Shown: piece by piece, positions 50,101 to 60,530 of the stretch
Layout: each line of letters opens with the position of its first letter
Position numbering within the stretch: position 1 is the stretch's first letter
From: Viscum album
Taxonomy: Eukaryota > Streptophyta > Magnoliopsida > Santalales > Viscaceae
Assembly (NCBI GenBank): GCA_963277665.1
Contig: OY728163.1
Location: 1,902,476,644 to 1,902,540,643, forward strand
Length of the DNA stretch: 64,000 nt
Direction: 5' to 3'
The notes under the pieces: model-generated
What the model saw: the letters and a program-made list of their open reading frames with translations, nothing else
What the model was told of the DNA's origin: nothing
The model's database searches: none
Made by a program: the position numbers and the translations under genes

Positions 50101-52341
50101 ATGAAATATGTTTTTTCAAATTAATTTAAATTATTTTTTATTTTTTATTTTAAAAAATACTTAATAGTTATTTTGTTATATGAAAAACAATGTTTGTATT
50201 GAATTATACATAACACCGAGTTTTGTTTTTTCTATAATAAACACTTGTATTAACTTTCAATGTATATTACACTATGTCTAGTTTGTGTTTCAACAAATGT
50301 TGAGTTCATTTGATAGCTTTCCTTACATGCATGTTCATGTTTTATTGAACTTTAAAATTCTATTGAAATTATTATTAAAATATTATTATAGTTACTACAA
50401 ATCCATTAGAATAAAATTTATTAATAATCATAATTAAATTCGGAAAATATTATTTACACCTGAGTATAAAATTAGTCCTTTTGTTATTAGTTATATAGAA
50501 ATTAATGTAAGAACTTGTTGAAAATAATGAAAGTTTTTTCTAAGAAAAAATTTACTATATATTAAAATAAATTTATATCAATAAATTAATCAAGAAACTT
50601 TTAATGAATTATTTTAATAAAATTTATGAATGAAATATTCAATTAAATATTTTGATACTAATCTAATAGATTTCATTTTCATAATATATTAACAAATTTA
50701 ATTATATGAATAAAAAGATGTATTTTTGTAAAAGGTAAATTTAAAACCTTTTAATGGAGAGAATGCATTAAATATAATTACTGAAAATTTTATTTTGTTA
50801 ATTTGAAAGAATAAATTCAATTTTGGATGATTATTTTCAAAATTTAATTTGGGTGAATTTTTTGTGAATTTTGAGAAGATTCATTTTTTTGTTGAATACT
50901 GAAAAATATAGAATTTTAATTGAAAATGGTTTTTTCATCTGATTTTTTTATATATATAACATTTAAAAAAATTATAAATTATATTAATATAAATTAAACA
51001 TATATTACTAAAATTTAGGTCATTGAAATTAGATATAAAAAACAATTAGGTATTTTAAACAATTTCACTTTAAAACCCCATTGTTTCGTCCCACTTATGA
51101 GATTATTTTTAAATTAATTTCATCCACCTATATGATTATAATTTAGAAAAACATATTAAATATTATGGATTATAATTATTTATAAATTATAAAAATTTAA
51201 AATCAATTTTTACTTAAAATATTAATGATAGTAATTGAAATTATTTAATGTAATTAACATTAAAACAAGATTACATAGCAGTTAAACATTTATTTATGGT
51301 ACCAAATAACCTAGAAACATATAAAAAATAAATTTTATAGACATATATATAACAATTATATATTTTTTATAAGAATTTAAAAATTATTGGAGGCACATTA
51401 TAAAATTAAGATCTCTCAATAGTGTTTACATTTTTATATTTACAAGAATGTCACTCTTCCACCACTATACAAATGGAACTAATCCCCATTATTATTCACA
51501 CCTATAAATCACATTGGATCAGAAAAAACATCCCAAATCTCTAGAAAACATCCATGCATTAATCTTTTAATCCTCTATTTGGAAATAAATCCAACTATGT
51601 AAGCCCTTTGTTGTAAGCCAAGAGCAGTTACATATAGAAGAGTTAACATTCTTCCACAAACTCTTTTGTTTTATTTCCATTCTCTACCCCCTAAATGATT
51701 CCTATTCCACTATAATAAAATAATTTAATTATTATATGTATATTTATATTTTTTATTATAAGGTTTATTACAACACATAGACACACTTCCATCAAATGGA
51801 TAATGAACTTTCCATTCATCTGTATGGCATACTACTGCCTCACAAAACAATGTCATTCATTTTTCCTTTACCACCTCTCATGGTTTATGAATTATTATGG
51901 AAATAATATTTTTATATAAAATATATTTTATTTATGATTATTTTATTATTATTTAAATTATATATAAAATATACATTCATTCATTCCATTTTGGGTAAAT
52001 GTGATAACTTTTCTGGGGGATATATGGACTATTGTCTACTCGAAGCGATGTGGTCCATTTATACTTTATATGGAATGTGTTAAGGATGGGTTTAATAAAT
52101 TTATATGATATTTATTAAATAATTATTAATATATAATAATATATATACATATATTTTATATAATTTTTTCCTTTCAATGAAATATGAAAATAGTAACAAC
52201 GTTCAAGCACACAAACAATATATCATCTCCTTGAACGGTGTATTCCATTTCATATTTGTATCATTTGTGGATTTTTATTAATATTTAGATACAAAGTATA
52301 AATTAAATTTATATGATGTTTTAAATTCTTTATATAAGTAT
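47161..52341 (+). other. AT-rich decayed DNA with gypsy LTR traces, no gene
   Basis: GACAGGTGGGACCAATATCT (about 47502-47521) followed by a CCATTGCATTGGG stretch is the reverse complement of the 39855-39885 block, so this is LTR sequence in + orientation. TGTATCAACCTGAGTTCTTA near 50089 resembles an LTR 5' end. The 49362-49619 ORF has no recognisable domain. Nothing else can be supported. Confidence 0.4.
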
Positions 52342-52346
52342 ATAAT
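52342..52346 (+). repeat. Target-site duplication of element C, left copy
   Basis: ATAAT immediately before the TG of the left LTR, identical to 62620-62624. Confidence 0.88.
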
Positions 52347-52627
52347 TGTAAAGACCCTTAAATTTCAAGGAATTTTTTTTAATTTTCTTTGGAATTTTAC
52401 AAGAACGCAGTTTCTGACGGCACCTGATTCCGAGGCCCGGTGTGCCTGGAATCATTTTCGGAAGTTTGGCTAAGTACGTTCAGTAAACGAACGAGTGGGG
52501 TTTTCTAACTTTTGAACTGGTGCTCGGAATTGAATTCTGAGGGCACCGATGGAATCGCAGCGCCGATATTTTCTTAGAAACTCCTCTTCCGGAGTTGCGT
52601 TTGCTCGGGTGTGGTTTTTAATTTTTG

Positions 52628-52690
52628 GGCTTTAAGTTAAGAAATAAAATAATGTGGTACGAAAAAATTTATTTTATTTCACTTAAAGCC
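52628..52690 (+). repeat. Inverted repeat (hairpin) in the left LTR of C
   Basis: GGCTTTAAGTTAAGAAATAA (extended by AATAA to 52652) pairs with TTATTTTATTTCACTTAAAG (extended by CC, 52669-52690). Stem arms are about 22-25 nt with one small bulge, and the loop is 16 nt. The right LTR has the same structure at 59015-59079. Confidence 0.85.
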
Positions 52691-53759
52691 GCTTAAATCC
52701 ACTTAAAGATACTTAAGCTGAGTTGAAGCAGATATGGTGGAACCCAAAATATCCTACCCTCTTGGTAGGATAATTGTGAAGTGGGGCCCGCACGAGCCTC
52801 ACTGTTTCTTTTCCGCTAAGTAATGCACCCACGAAAACCCCTATTAAATGAAATTCAACTGACGCGTTTTCTAAATTCTTAACACCCCTATTAATTGGGC
52901 GGTTAGTTCATTGCAATTAATTCTATGAATTAATTTGTTCGTTACTTATCTTTTTTTTCGTTTGTTGGCATGTAATGAAATAAGACCAACACATGTCTTC
53001 TTGAGGATTGTTCGTTGAGAGGATTTGACAGAAACTTTAAGTCCTTCATCCTCCTTCGTGAAGAACGATAGGAATGCGAAGAACGCGAAGAACGTGAAGA
53101 ACGCCGGCCTTCGACGAAGGGCGAAGAAGAACGCCAGACCCTCGGAGATCGACGCGACGCGACGCCGATGCTTCTTTCACGACGTTCTTTCCCCGCGACA
53201 AATCTTCGATCAACTTCTTGAGGTAGGAGTTTTCAAATATTTTTAAATTCCTTTGTGGATTTTACCCTTAAGATGGATTTAATTCTTGAAATAAAATCTG
53301 TGTGTTTTTAATTAACCCTCGGAGATTGTCTATGCAACGCCAAGTTCCGTGCGACAGCGACGCCCTTCCGCGACGCGACGATCCTTTTCTTCCGCGACGG
53401 CCAATTCCGTGATGAACTCGCGTCCGACGACGACGTTGAGGTAGGGGTCGTTTTGAAAATGATAATACCCATGTTTGTTTTCCTCCAAGGCAAGAACGCA
53501 GACCAACCAATTAACAAGTTGGTCCACGGATTATTATTGCGGGTCGAGGTTTATCAATTGCTGGGAATTATGGTGTTGTTTCAAACCGCTAACGCAGTGG
53601 GTGCAGACCAACTAACAAGTCTGAACCCACCGCCCTTTTGTTCTTGGTATCTGGAACGGAGGACGACGACAAAACGGGCCGCAGAGACGATTTGTTGATT
53701 CCGCAGTAAAGAACGGGACCCGGGATGAGCTATGGCTCAGACGGAAATGAAATCGGACC

Positions 53760-54180
53760 ACCGGAGAAACTCCGGTGGCCCGCGGACTCCACCGGCGGTG
53801 CGGGTCGCCGGAGGCAGCCCGGCACGCCGCCGGACGGAGCCGCCGCGGCTTCAGCCGCAGCGGCAGGGTGAAGTTCTGCGACCGCACAGAACTAAAGGCA
53901 GGGACGCGGCCGGCTGCCGCGTCTGTTGGCGAGAGGCGGCCCCAACCGGGGCCGCGGATCATTCACGCGGGGGCAGCGCCCCCCCGCCCCGCGGTTTCCC
54001 TCGCTCGGCCGCTCGGCCGAGCCGAGCCGTCGGGCCGGGTCGCACCCAGTCCGGGCCGGGCCGCTCTGGCCAGGCCGGGCCAGGCCGAGTCGGACCCGGA
54101 CTCGGGTCGGGTTGACCCGGTTCGGGCTGACCCAGGGGGGGGATGGGCCGGGTCGGTCCGGGCCCAGACCCCCCGTTTTC
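53760..54180 (+). other. GC-rich, CpG-dense core of the LTR of C
   Basis: About 420 bases dominated by C, G and CpG, including a run of CCGGGCCGGG/GGTCGGGTTGACCC words, inside a window that is otherwise AT-rich. The right LTR carries the counterpart at about 60120-60530. The overlapping ORFs in all frames are composition artefacts. Confidence 0.75.
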
Positions 54181-54194
54181 GGACCTTTTCGGCC

Positions 54195-54590
54195 ATTTTC
54201 TCATAACTTGAGCTACGAGCCTCCGAACGACGCGCCGTTAGAGGTGATGCGATCCTTGGATCGAGGAGGTCGTTTTGGTATACTACACCCAAGGTTTTGG
54301 AATATTTTGGGTTCGGCCGGGTTGGTTCGTACACGAAACCAACCGGGACCTCGGAGTGGAAACACTTATAACTTGAGCTCCGGACGTCCGATTGACGTAC
54401 CGTCGACTTTGATGGATTCATCTAAGTGAGACGGATATTTTGGCTTACTCTTACTGAGGTTTGGATGCAGGTGGTGTACGGTAGGGTTGGTTTTTCCTTA
54501 AAAACCAACCGGGACCCTGGAACGAAAAAGCCAATAACTCTCAGACCGGGCGTCCGATTGATGCACCGTCTGTTGCGTTGAGTTCCTGTT
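54195..54590 (+). repeat. Threefold ~165-bp repeat in the left LTR of C
   Basis: Three blocks (about 54203, 54369, 54531) share ATAACT, then a CCG/CCT...CCGA core (for example CCGGACGTCCGATTGACG), then CCGT. The last two are each preceded by an AACCAACCGGGACC block. Before each AACCAACC lies its inverted GGTTGGTT, giving small hairpins at 54314-54338 and 54485-54510. Counterpart in the right LTR: about 60540-60935. Confidence 0.75.
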
Positions 54591-54599
54591 GACGATATG

Positions 54600-54895
54600 G
54601 AACTTTTGGATACATCAAATCCGGACTTTGTGTCAGTTGATGTATCAGCCTCTCAGCTCGTGGAGCGGACCCTCCCGAATGAGCTTGCTGTGTGCGGGAA
54701 CCCTAGAGCTGGCTGCGACTGCGATGATGATGAAAACAGTACGGGAATCCTCCGTGTTTTCAGTAGTGACCACTACGGTACATCTTGGGATACATCAACT
54801 CAGGACTAAATGTCAGTGGATGCATCGACCTCTTAGCTCGTGGAGTGGACCCTCCCGGAATGAGCATGCTGTGTGCGGAAACCCTAGACCCGGTT
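54600..54895 (+). repeat. 182-bp-period duplication in the left LTR of C
   Basis: TTGGATACATCAA near 54606 recurs as TGGGATACATCAA near 54787. Each is followed by GTCAGT(T/G)GATG, AGCTCGTGGAG(C/T)GGACCC and GAACCCTAGA/AAACCCTAGA. The right LTR has the same pair at about 60946 and 61127. Confidence 0.8.
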
Positions 54896-54949
54896 GAGAC
54901 TTGACGACTGCTGATCGAACGTCTCGGTGTGTTACGGATAGCCCAGTGG

Positions 54950-55345
54950 GGAGCGCTTGGTTGTAGCGGCAGACCCACAGCGGAGGAGTGCTTGGTTGTA
55001 GCGGCAGACCCGCGGTACTCAACAGAAGGAGTACCTATGGAGGCTATGAGGGGGAGCGCTTGGTTGTTGCGGCAGACCCACGATGGAGGAGCGCTTGGTT
55101 GTAGCAGCACGGGGGAGCGCTTGGTTGTAGCGGCAGACCCACGACGGAGGAGCGCTTGGTTGTAGCAGCTGACCCATGGTACTCAACAGAAAGAATACTT
55201 CTAGAGGCTATGAGGGGGAGTGCTTGGTTGTAGCGGCAGACCCATGGTGGGAAGCGCTTGGTTGTAGCAGCAGGACCACAGTACTCGATAGGTGGAGTAC
55301 TACAGCAGTCCAAGGTAAGAGGGAAGCGCTTGGTTGTAGTGGCAT
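54950..55345 (+). repeat. GCTTGGTTGTAGCGGCAGAC tandem array in the left LTR of C
   Basis: Nine occurrences of GCTTGGTTG, mostly followed by TAGCGGCAGACCCA, at irregular 24-80 bp intervals. A higher-order unit contains GTACTCAACAGA and GAGGCTATGAGGGGGAG. The right LTR carries the counterpart at about 61290-61690 with point differences. Confidence 0.88.
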
Positions 55346-56283
55346 AACCACTGTACTTGATGGAGAAGAAGTTTCCCAATAGCTATGGGTTCAACTTCAT
55401 GATCGATCCTGTGTGGGTCATTGCGGGGGTTAGTACCTATAGATCCTTTGTGGGTCCGATGTCTTAGATGAATCAGTGGCTAAATCTGATCATCTCTAAC
55501 GTCATACGAAGAAGTACCTGTGTGAGATGAATCCTGTTTTTCTTTCCTATGTGGATTGTGTTGTGCTATCCTATGTGGATTTATGTTTTTCTTTCCTGTG
55601 TGGATTGGGTTGTACTTGAGCTCGGATGTTGGAGCCGAGCGAGAATTGATGACTTAGGTATATGTATGGGAATATACCTAAGCAGTGTCGGATGTTACTT
55701 CGTGATTGTATCTTTCCTTTGTGGTTATCCTTTATGGATTCTGGGAGACCTTCTGGGGTCTTGGGGTCCCTACTGAGTAGCTTATACTCACCCCTGCACG
55801 GGCTATGCCCGCACTACGTTGTGTTGGTTGCAGACGACGGACAACACTGATCGTGGTGGAGGCTTGCGGAGCAGGACGGTACCTGGAGGTGGACCACAGG
55901 GCAGGACATACTCGGAGCGGTCGGCTGGACCCGAGGAGCAGTGGAGACTTTCTGTACCCACCCTTCAGGTGGGATTTCCAATGGATAGCTTGACGTTGCA
56001 GCTTTACTTTTCAGTTGTTGTTTTTCCCTTTCCAGTTTTACTTTACTTTCAGTTTGGGTTTGTATACTGGACCACTTACTTTTCCGCAATTACTGTTGTA
56101 CCAGTTTTTACTTAGTGTTTACTTCTTCCTGATCGCTCTGTGGTGTTTGTGGTTTACTTTACAAAGGCAATGCCTTCCCTTTTTCCGGTATTTACACCTT
56201 GGTGCTAGTCGCCAGCCCCTGGCCTATGGAAGGCGGGCTTGGGGTAGTCACGGCACGAGCCCCGAGGACAGGTCATGACAAAT

Positions 56284-56295
56284 TTTTATCAGAGG
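56284..56295 (+). promoter_or_regulatory. Primer-binding site of element C
   Basis: TTTTATCAGAGG, 3 nt after the left LTR, matches TGGTATCAGAGC at 9 of 12 positions (tRNA-iMet). The mismatches suggest decay. Confidence 0.7.
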
Positions 56296-56564
56296 AGTTT
56301 GGTTCTACCGCAGAACTTGGGACTCTGATCTTTTTTTCTATGTGAAACAATATTATTTAGCGTATTGGGTGTGGTTATCAGTCCAGGGAGTCCAGTGTTG
56401 GTGCGGCGACCGATGTATCCGTACACCAGGACCCTAACTTCTGATTTCCGACTTAATGCATGAAAACATTGATTGCATGTGTGTTTCAAGTTTTATTTGT
56501 GATTACTTTATGTCAGCTCACCAGGTATACTATTCTGACCGTGGCGCACCTGTTTCATTTCAGG

Positions 56565-57779
56565 ATGGCCCCACGACGACAGCCAGCTAGGGTTCCGAGA
56601 GTTGTACGTGACGACAGCCCGCCGAGCGACGAGGCCTCGGTACAGGGCCCTTTGACAGCTAAGGCACCGGTGGTACCTCTACCCACCGAGCCATCGATGC
56701 TTCCAGCCCCAGCCGCTGACTATGCATGTCGCCTTAGTGCACTGCATGAGTTCCAGCGCCAGTGACCGCCCAGGTTTCGCAGGGAGATGGACCACCAGGC
56801 AGCCGAGGACTGGCTGGAGGCGGTTGTACGAGTTTTCCGGTTAGTGAGGACACCAGCAGAACTTATGGTGGTCCTTGCAGCGAGCCTCCTGTATGTGGAA
56901 GCAGGTAGATGGTGGAGCTTGATGCTCCAGGTGCACGACGAGGCATCACTCCTTTGGACGGACTTTGAGAGCCTTTTTTGCTCAGAGTTTGTCCCAGCCA
57001 CCCTCCAAGCGTTGTGCATCCAGGAGCTACTACAGCTACGGGAGGGCAACATGACAGTAGCCCAGTACGCGGCGAGGTTTACCGATCTCTCACGCTATTC
57101 CACGGACATGGTACAAGACCCATTCTTCAGGGCCTGAACCTTCGAGCAGGGGCTCATGCGAGAGATCAGAGCTTCAGTTGTTTCTCATAGCATTCCGACA
57201 CAGACATGGGTGTTGGAGCGAGCCCTCTTAGTGGAGAGTTTCCTTGCTGAGTAGTCTCCAGCAGCAGGACCCACCACTAGCCGGCATGTGGCAGAGTCTT
57301 CTACAGCGGGTAGTAGACAGATGACACAGGGGTCCAAGAGGACTAGACCTACTGGTGGTCGACCGCGTGACACATGATCGTTTGTGCGAGGCACCCGGGG
57401 TGGAAAACGACTTACCATGAGCAGACAGTGTTACTACTGCGACGGGGTTGGTCACATGGCTCGTGACTGTCCGACCCGCCATACAGATGACTAGAAGATG
57501 AATGAGGGACCTCCCAGGCTGAGGCAGAGGTTTGATTGAGGTAGACCACGTGGAGCAGGAGACTATGGCAAGGGAGATGGCCGTGCAGCTGGAGGTGGAC
57601 GACGCTTCGAGGTGTTTCCACCCCACCACCAGGAGGTCCACCCCGACCGTAGGGAGCTGGTAGACATGGGAGAGCTCAGCTTCAGGCAGCTGAGGCCTAC
57701 GATCGTGGAGCTCCGGGAGCAGATGAACAGGAGCGGGACTAGCTCCAGACCTAGAGACTTTTGTTTATGCTGCTTCTAG
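56565..57779 (+). pseudogene. gag: Decayed gypsy gag of element C
   Basis: One frame runs from ATG 56565 (MAPRRQPARVPRVV) to a TAG at 57777 (404 codons) with six internal stops at 56763, 57135, 57252, 57375, 57492 and 57537, and no frameshift. The capsid part is clear: AAEDWLEAVVRVFRL, then WWSLML, LWTDFESLFCSEFVP, LREGNMTVAQYAARFTDLSR and FEQGLMREIRASV, typical of chromovirus gag. An intact CX2CX4HX4C zinc knuckle, CYYCDGVGHMARDC, lies near 57436-57477. The tail reads ELREQMNRSGTSSRP. The stops are all TGA or TAG. Gag would build the particle and bind RNA; this copy cannot give a full-length product. Protease and RT do not follow it. Confidence 0.88.
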
Positions 57780-58099
57780 AATTGTTGATGTTTGTTTGTA
57801 GATGTTTTGTGTCTTTGTACTTTAAGCTGTAGTAATAAAAGACACTTTTCTTGTGGCGTTTACCTTCCTGTCCTCTCTTTTATTTGTTACTAAGAGGATC
57901 CGGTTTAAAAACCGTTGACTTGAACCTCACTTTAAAATACCTACTGGAAGAGACCCAGTGACCACACACTGATGCCGACAGTGTGACTCAACCCTTGGAG
58001 GCGAGAGTAATGGTTGGATCTCTTGGTAGTAGCGTCGAGGCCTTACGACGTCATCCTTGGTATGAAATAGTATCATCCATGTCAGGATTGACTGTATTA
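57780..58099 (+). other. Deletion junction region between gag and integrase remnants
   Basis: About 320 bases without a readable domain where protease, RT, RNase H and the integrase core should be. An AATAAA signal lies at 57834-57839 (GTAATAAAAGACAC). The sequence may be foreign filler or decayed element DNA. Confidence 0.5.
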
Positions 58100-58695
58100 G
58101 GTGAAGAACATGGTTCATCTTGGGGATGAGACCAGATTTCTCTTATCGGAAAAGAAGAAATCTCAGCAGCTCTTGTAGGACCAGAAAGGTCCAAGTCATC
58201 CAAGAGTGGATGAGGACAGCTTAGAGCCGGCATTAGTCTTATGCTGACAAGAGGCGGATGCCACTAGAGTTCGAGGATGGCGACCACGTCTTCTTGAGTG
58301 TCTCAACTCGACGTGGATTACGGATATTTGGACGAGGCGACAAGTTGTCTCCATGCTTTATCGGACCATTCCAGGTCCTCAACAGGATTGGTGAGGTGGT
58401 TTATCGCCTGGCTCTACCACCTCAGTTGCACCGGGTGCACGACGTCTTCCACGTATCTCAGCTGAGGAGATACGTGCATGACCCGGCGCACATCATTGAC
58501 CATGGGGAGATAAACGTTGATGATGGGGAGACTTTTGTGGAGGTCCCGGTGGAGATCGAGGATCGACAGGAGCGGGTCCTACGTGGACGGTCGATTCCTC
58601 TGGTGCGCATCAGATGGCATCACAGGAACCTCCAGGAGAGCACTTGGGAGCGGGAGGCTCAGATGCATGCTCAGTACCCACATTTGTTTCCCTAG
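58100..58695 (+). pseudogene. Integrase C-terminus with chromodomain-like tail, element C
   Basis: From about 58184 one frame reads RKVQVIQEWMRTA-SRH-SYADKRR (stops at two places), then an open 146-codon stretch from ATG 58258. That stretch reads MPLEFEDGDHVFLSVS, LSPCFIGPFQVLNRIG, YRLALPPQLHRVHDVFHVSQ, LRRYVHDPAHII and ends ERVLRGRSIPLVRIRWHH, ESTWEREAQMHAQYPHLFP. This is the GPF/Y module and tail of a chromovirus integrase; the last 50 residues resemble the variant chromodomain of Tekay/Del-type elements. Without the catalytic core it cannot integrate DNA. It ends 33 bp before the polypurine tract. Confidence 0.88.
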
Positions 58696-58728
58696 TTTAT
58701 GATGTATCTTTACGGGGACGTAAATCCT

Positions 58729-58742
58729 GGAGGTGGGAGTGA
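58729..58742 (+). promoter_or_regulatory. Polypurine tract of element C
   Basis: GGAGGTGGGAGTGA directly precedes the TG of the right LTR at 58743. Confidence 0.82.
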
Positions 58743-59014
58743 TGTAAAGACCCGTAAATTTCAAGGAATTTTTTTTTAATTTTCATTGGAATTTTACAAG
58801 AACACAGTTTCTGACGGCACCTGATTCTGAGGCCCGATATGCCCGGAATCATTTTCAGAAGTTTAAGTTCAGTGAACGAATGAGCGAGGTTTTCTAACTT
58901 TTGAACCGGTGCTCGGAATTGAATTCCGAGGGCACCAATGGAATCGCAGTGCCGGTATTTGCTTAGAATGCCTCTTCCGGAGTTGCGTTTGCTCGGGTGT
59001 GGTTTTTAATTTTT

Positions 59015-59079
59015 CGGCTTTAAGTTAAGAAATAAAATAATGTGGTACGAAAAACTTTATTTTATTTCACTTAAAGCCG
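59015..59079 (+). repeat. Inverted repeat (hairpin) in the right LTR of C
   Basis: CGGCTTTAAGTTAAGAAATA (extended to 59040) pairs with TTATTTTATTTCACTTAAAG (extended by CCG, 59057-59079). The basal C-G pair is present here but not in the left LTR. Confidence 0.85.
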
Positions 59080-60119
59080 TTTAAATCCACTTAAAGCTGC
59101 TTAAGCTGAGTTGAAGCGGATAGGGTGGAACCCAAAATATCCTACCCCCTTGGTAGGATATTTGTGAGGTGGGGCCCACACGAGCCCCACCGTTTCTTTT
59201 CCGCTAAGTAACGCACCCGTGAAAACCCCTATTAAATGAAAGTCAACTGACGTGTTTTCTAAATTCTTAACGCCCCTATTAATTGGGCGGTTAATTTGTT
59301 GCAATTAATTATATGAATTAATTTGTTCGTTACTTATCTTTTTTTTGTTTTTGGCATGTAATGAAATAAGACCAACACATGTCTTCTTGAGGATTGTTCA
59401 TTGAGAGGTTTTGACAGAAACTTTAAGTTCTTCATCCTCCTTCACGAAGAACGCGAAGAACGCAAAGAACACCAGACTCCGATGAAGGGCGACAAAGAAC
59501 GCCAGACCCCCAGAGATCGACGCGACGCGACGCCGACGCTTCTTCCGTGACGTTCTTTCCCCGCGACAAATCTTCGATCAACTGCTTGAGGTAGGAGTTT
59601 TCAAATCTTTTTAAATTCCTTTGTGGATTTTACCCTTAACACGAATTTAATTCATGAAATAAAATCTATGTAATTTTCCTTAACCCTCGGAGATTGTCTA
59701 TGCGACGCCGAGTTCCGCACGACAGCGACGCCCTTCCGTGACGCGATGATCCTTTTCTTCTGCGACGGTCAATTCCGTGACGAACTTGTGTCCGATGACG
59801 ACGTTGAGGTAGGGGTCGTTTTGAAAATGATAATACCCATGTTTGTTTCCCTCCATGGAAAGAACGCAGACCACTCAATTGACAAGTTGGTCTGCGTATT
59901 ATTATTGCGGGTCGAGGTTTATCAATTGCTGGGAATTATGGTGTTGTTTAAAACCGCTAATGCGGTGGGTGCGGACCAACGAACAAGTCCGAACCCGCCA
60001 CCATTTTGTTCTTGGTGTGCGGAATGGGGGACGAAAAAAAATGGGCCGCATAGACGATTTGATGATTCCGCAGTAAAGAACGGGACCTGGGATGAGCTAC
60101 GGCGCAGACAGAAAAGAAA

Positions 60120-60530
60120 TCGCACCACCGGAGCAACTCCAGTGGCCCGCGGACTCCACCGGCGGTGCGGGTCACCGGCGGCACCCCGACGCGCTGCCGG
60201 ACGGAGCCGCCGTGGCTGAAGCCGTGGCGGCAGGGTGCAGTTCTGCGGCCAGGCGGAACCGAAGGCAGGAACGAGGCCGGCTGCCGCGTCCATTGGCGAG
60301 AGGCGGCCCCAACCGGGGCCGCGGATCCTTCACGCGGGGGAAGAGCGCCCCCGCCTGCGGTTTCCCTCACTCGACCGCTCGGCCGAGCCGATACAAGCCG
60401 AGCCAAGCCGAGCCGCCGGGTCGGCCCGGGTCGGACCCGGACCCGGGTCGGGTCGACCCGGTTCAGGCCGACCCAGGGGGGGATGGGCCGGGTCGGTCCG
60501 GGCCCAGACCCCCCGTTTTTGGAACTTTTT
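60120..60530 (+). other. GC-rich core of the right LTR of C
   Basis: Counterpart of 53760-54180, CpG-dense, with several indels relative to it. Overlapping ORFs on both strands do not match those of the left LTR residue for residue and are not genes. Confidence 0.7.

Larger units (their letters stand above)
52347..56280 (+). repeat. 5' LTR of element C (3934 bp)
   Basis: Starts TGTAAAGACCCTTAAATTTC and ends TCATGACA. Order inside: a 25-bp-stem hairpin (52628-52690), a paired CGACG-rich module (53080-53455), a GC-rich core (53760-54180), a 165-bp triplication (54195-54590), a 182-bp duplication (54600-54895) and a GCTTGGTTGTAG array (54950-55345). The downstream part (55380-56280) has no repeats. 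ORFs on both strands here are shadows of GC-rich repeats and differ between the two LTRs; none is a gene. Confidence 0.93.

Noticed and set aside
9300..52000. Organellar (mitochondrial or plastid) origin of the AT-rich tract
   Set aside because: The tract contains LTRs, primer sites and decayed gypsy/copia domains in order, and no organellar genes.
53612..54429. Several overlapping ORFs of 80-167 codons on both strands in the GC-rich LTR core
   Set aside because: They arise from stop-poor GC composition, overlap in several frames, are Arg/Pro/Gly-rich without domains, and are not preserved residue for residue in the other LTR.
54760..55379. Minus-strand ORFs rich in NQALP/TTKRSP repeats
   Set aside because: They are translations of the GCTTGGTTGTAG tandem array; the periodicity is in the DNA, and the opposite strand is equally open.
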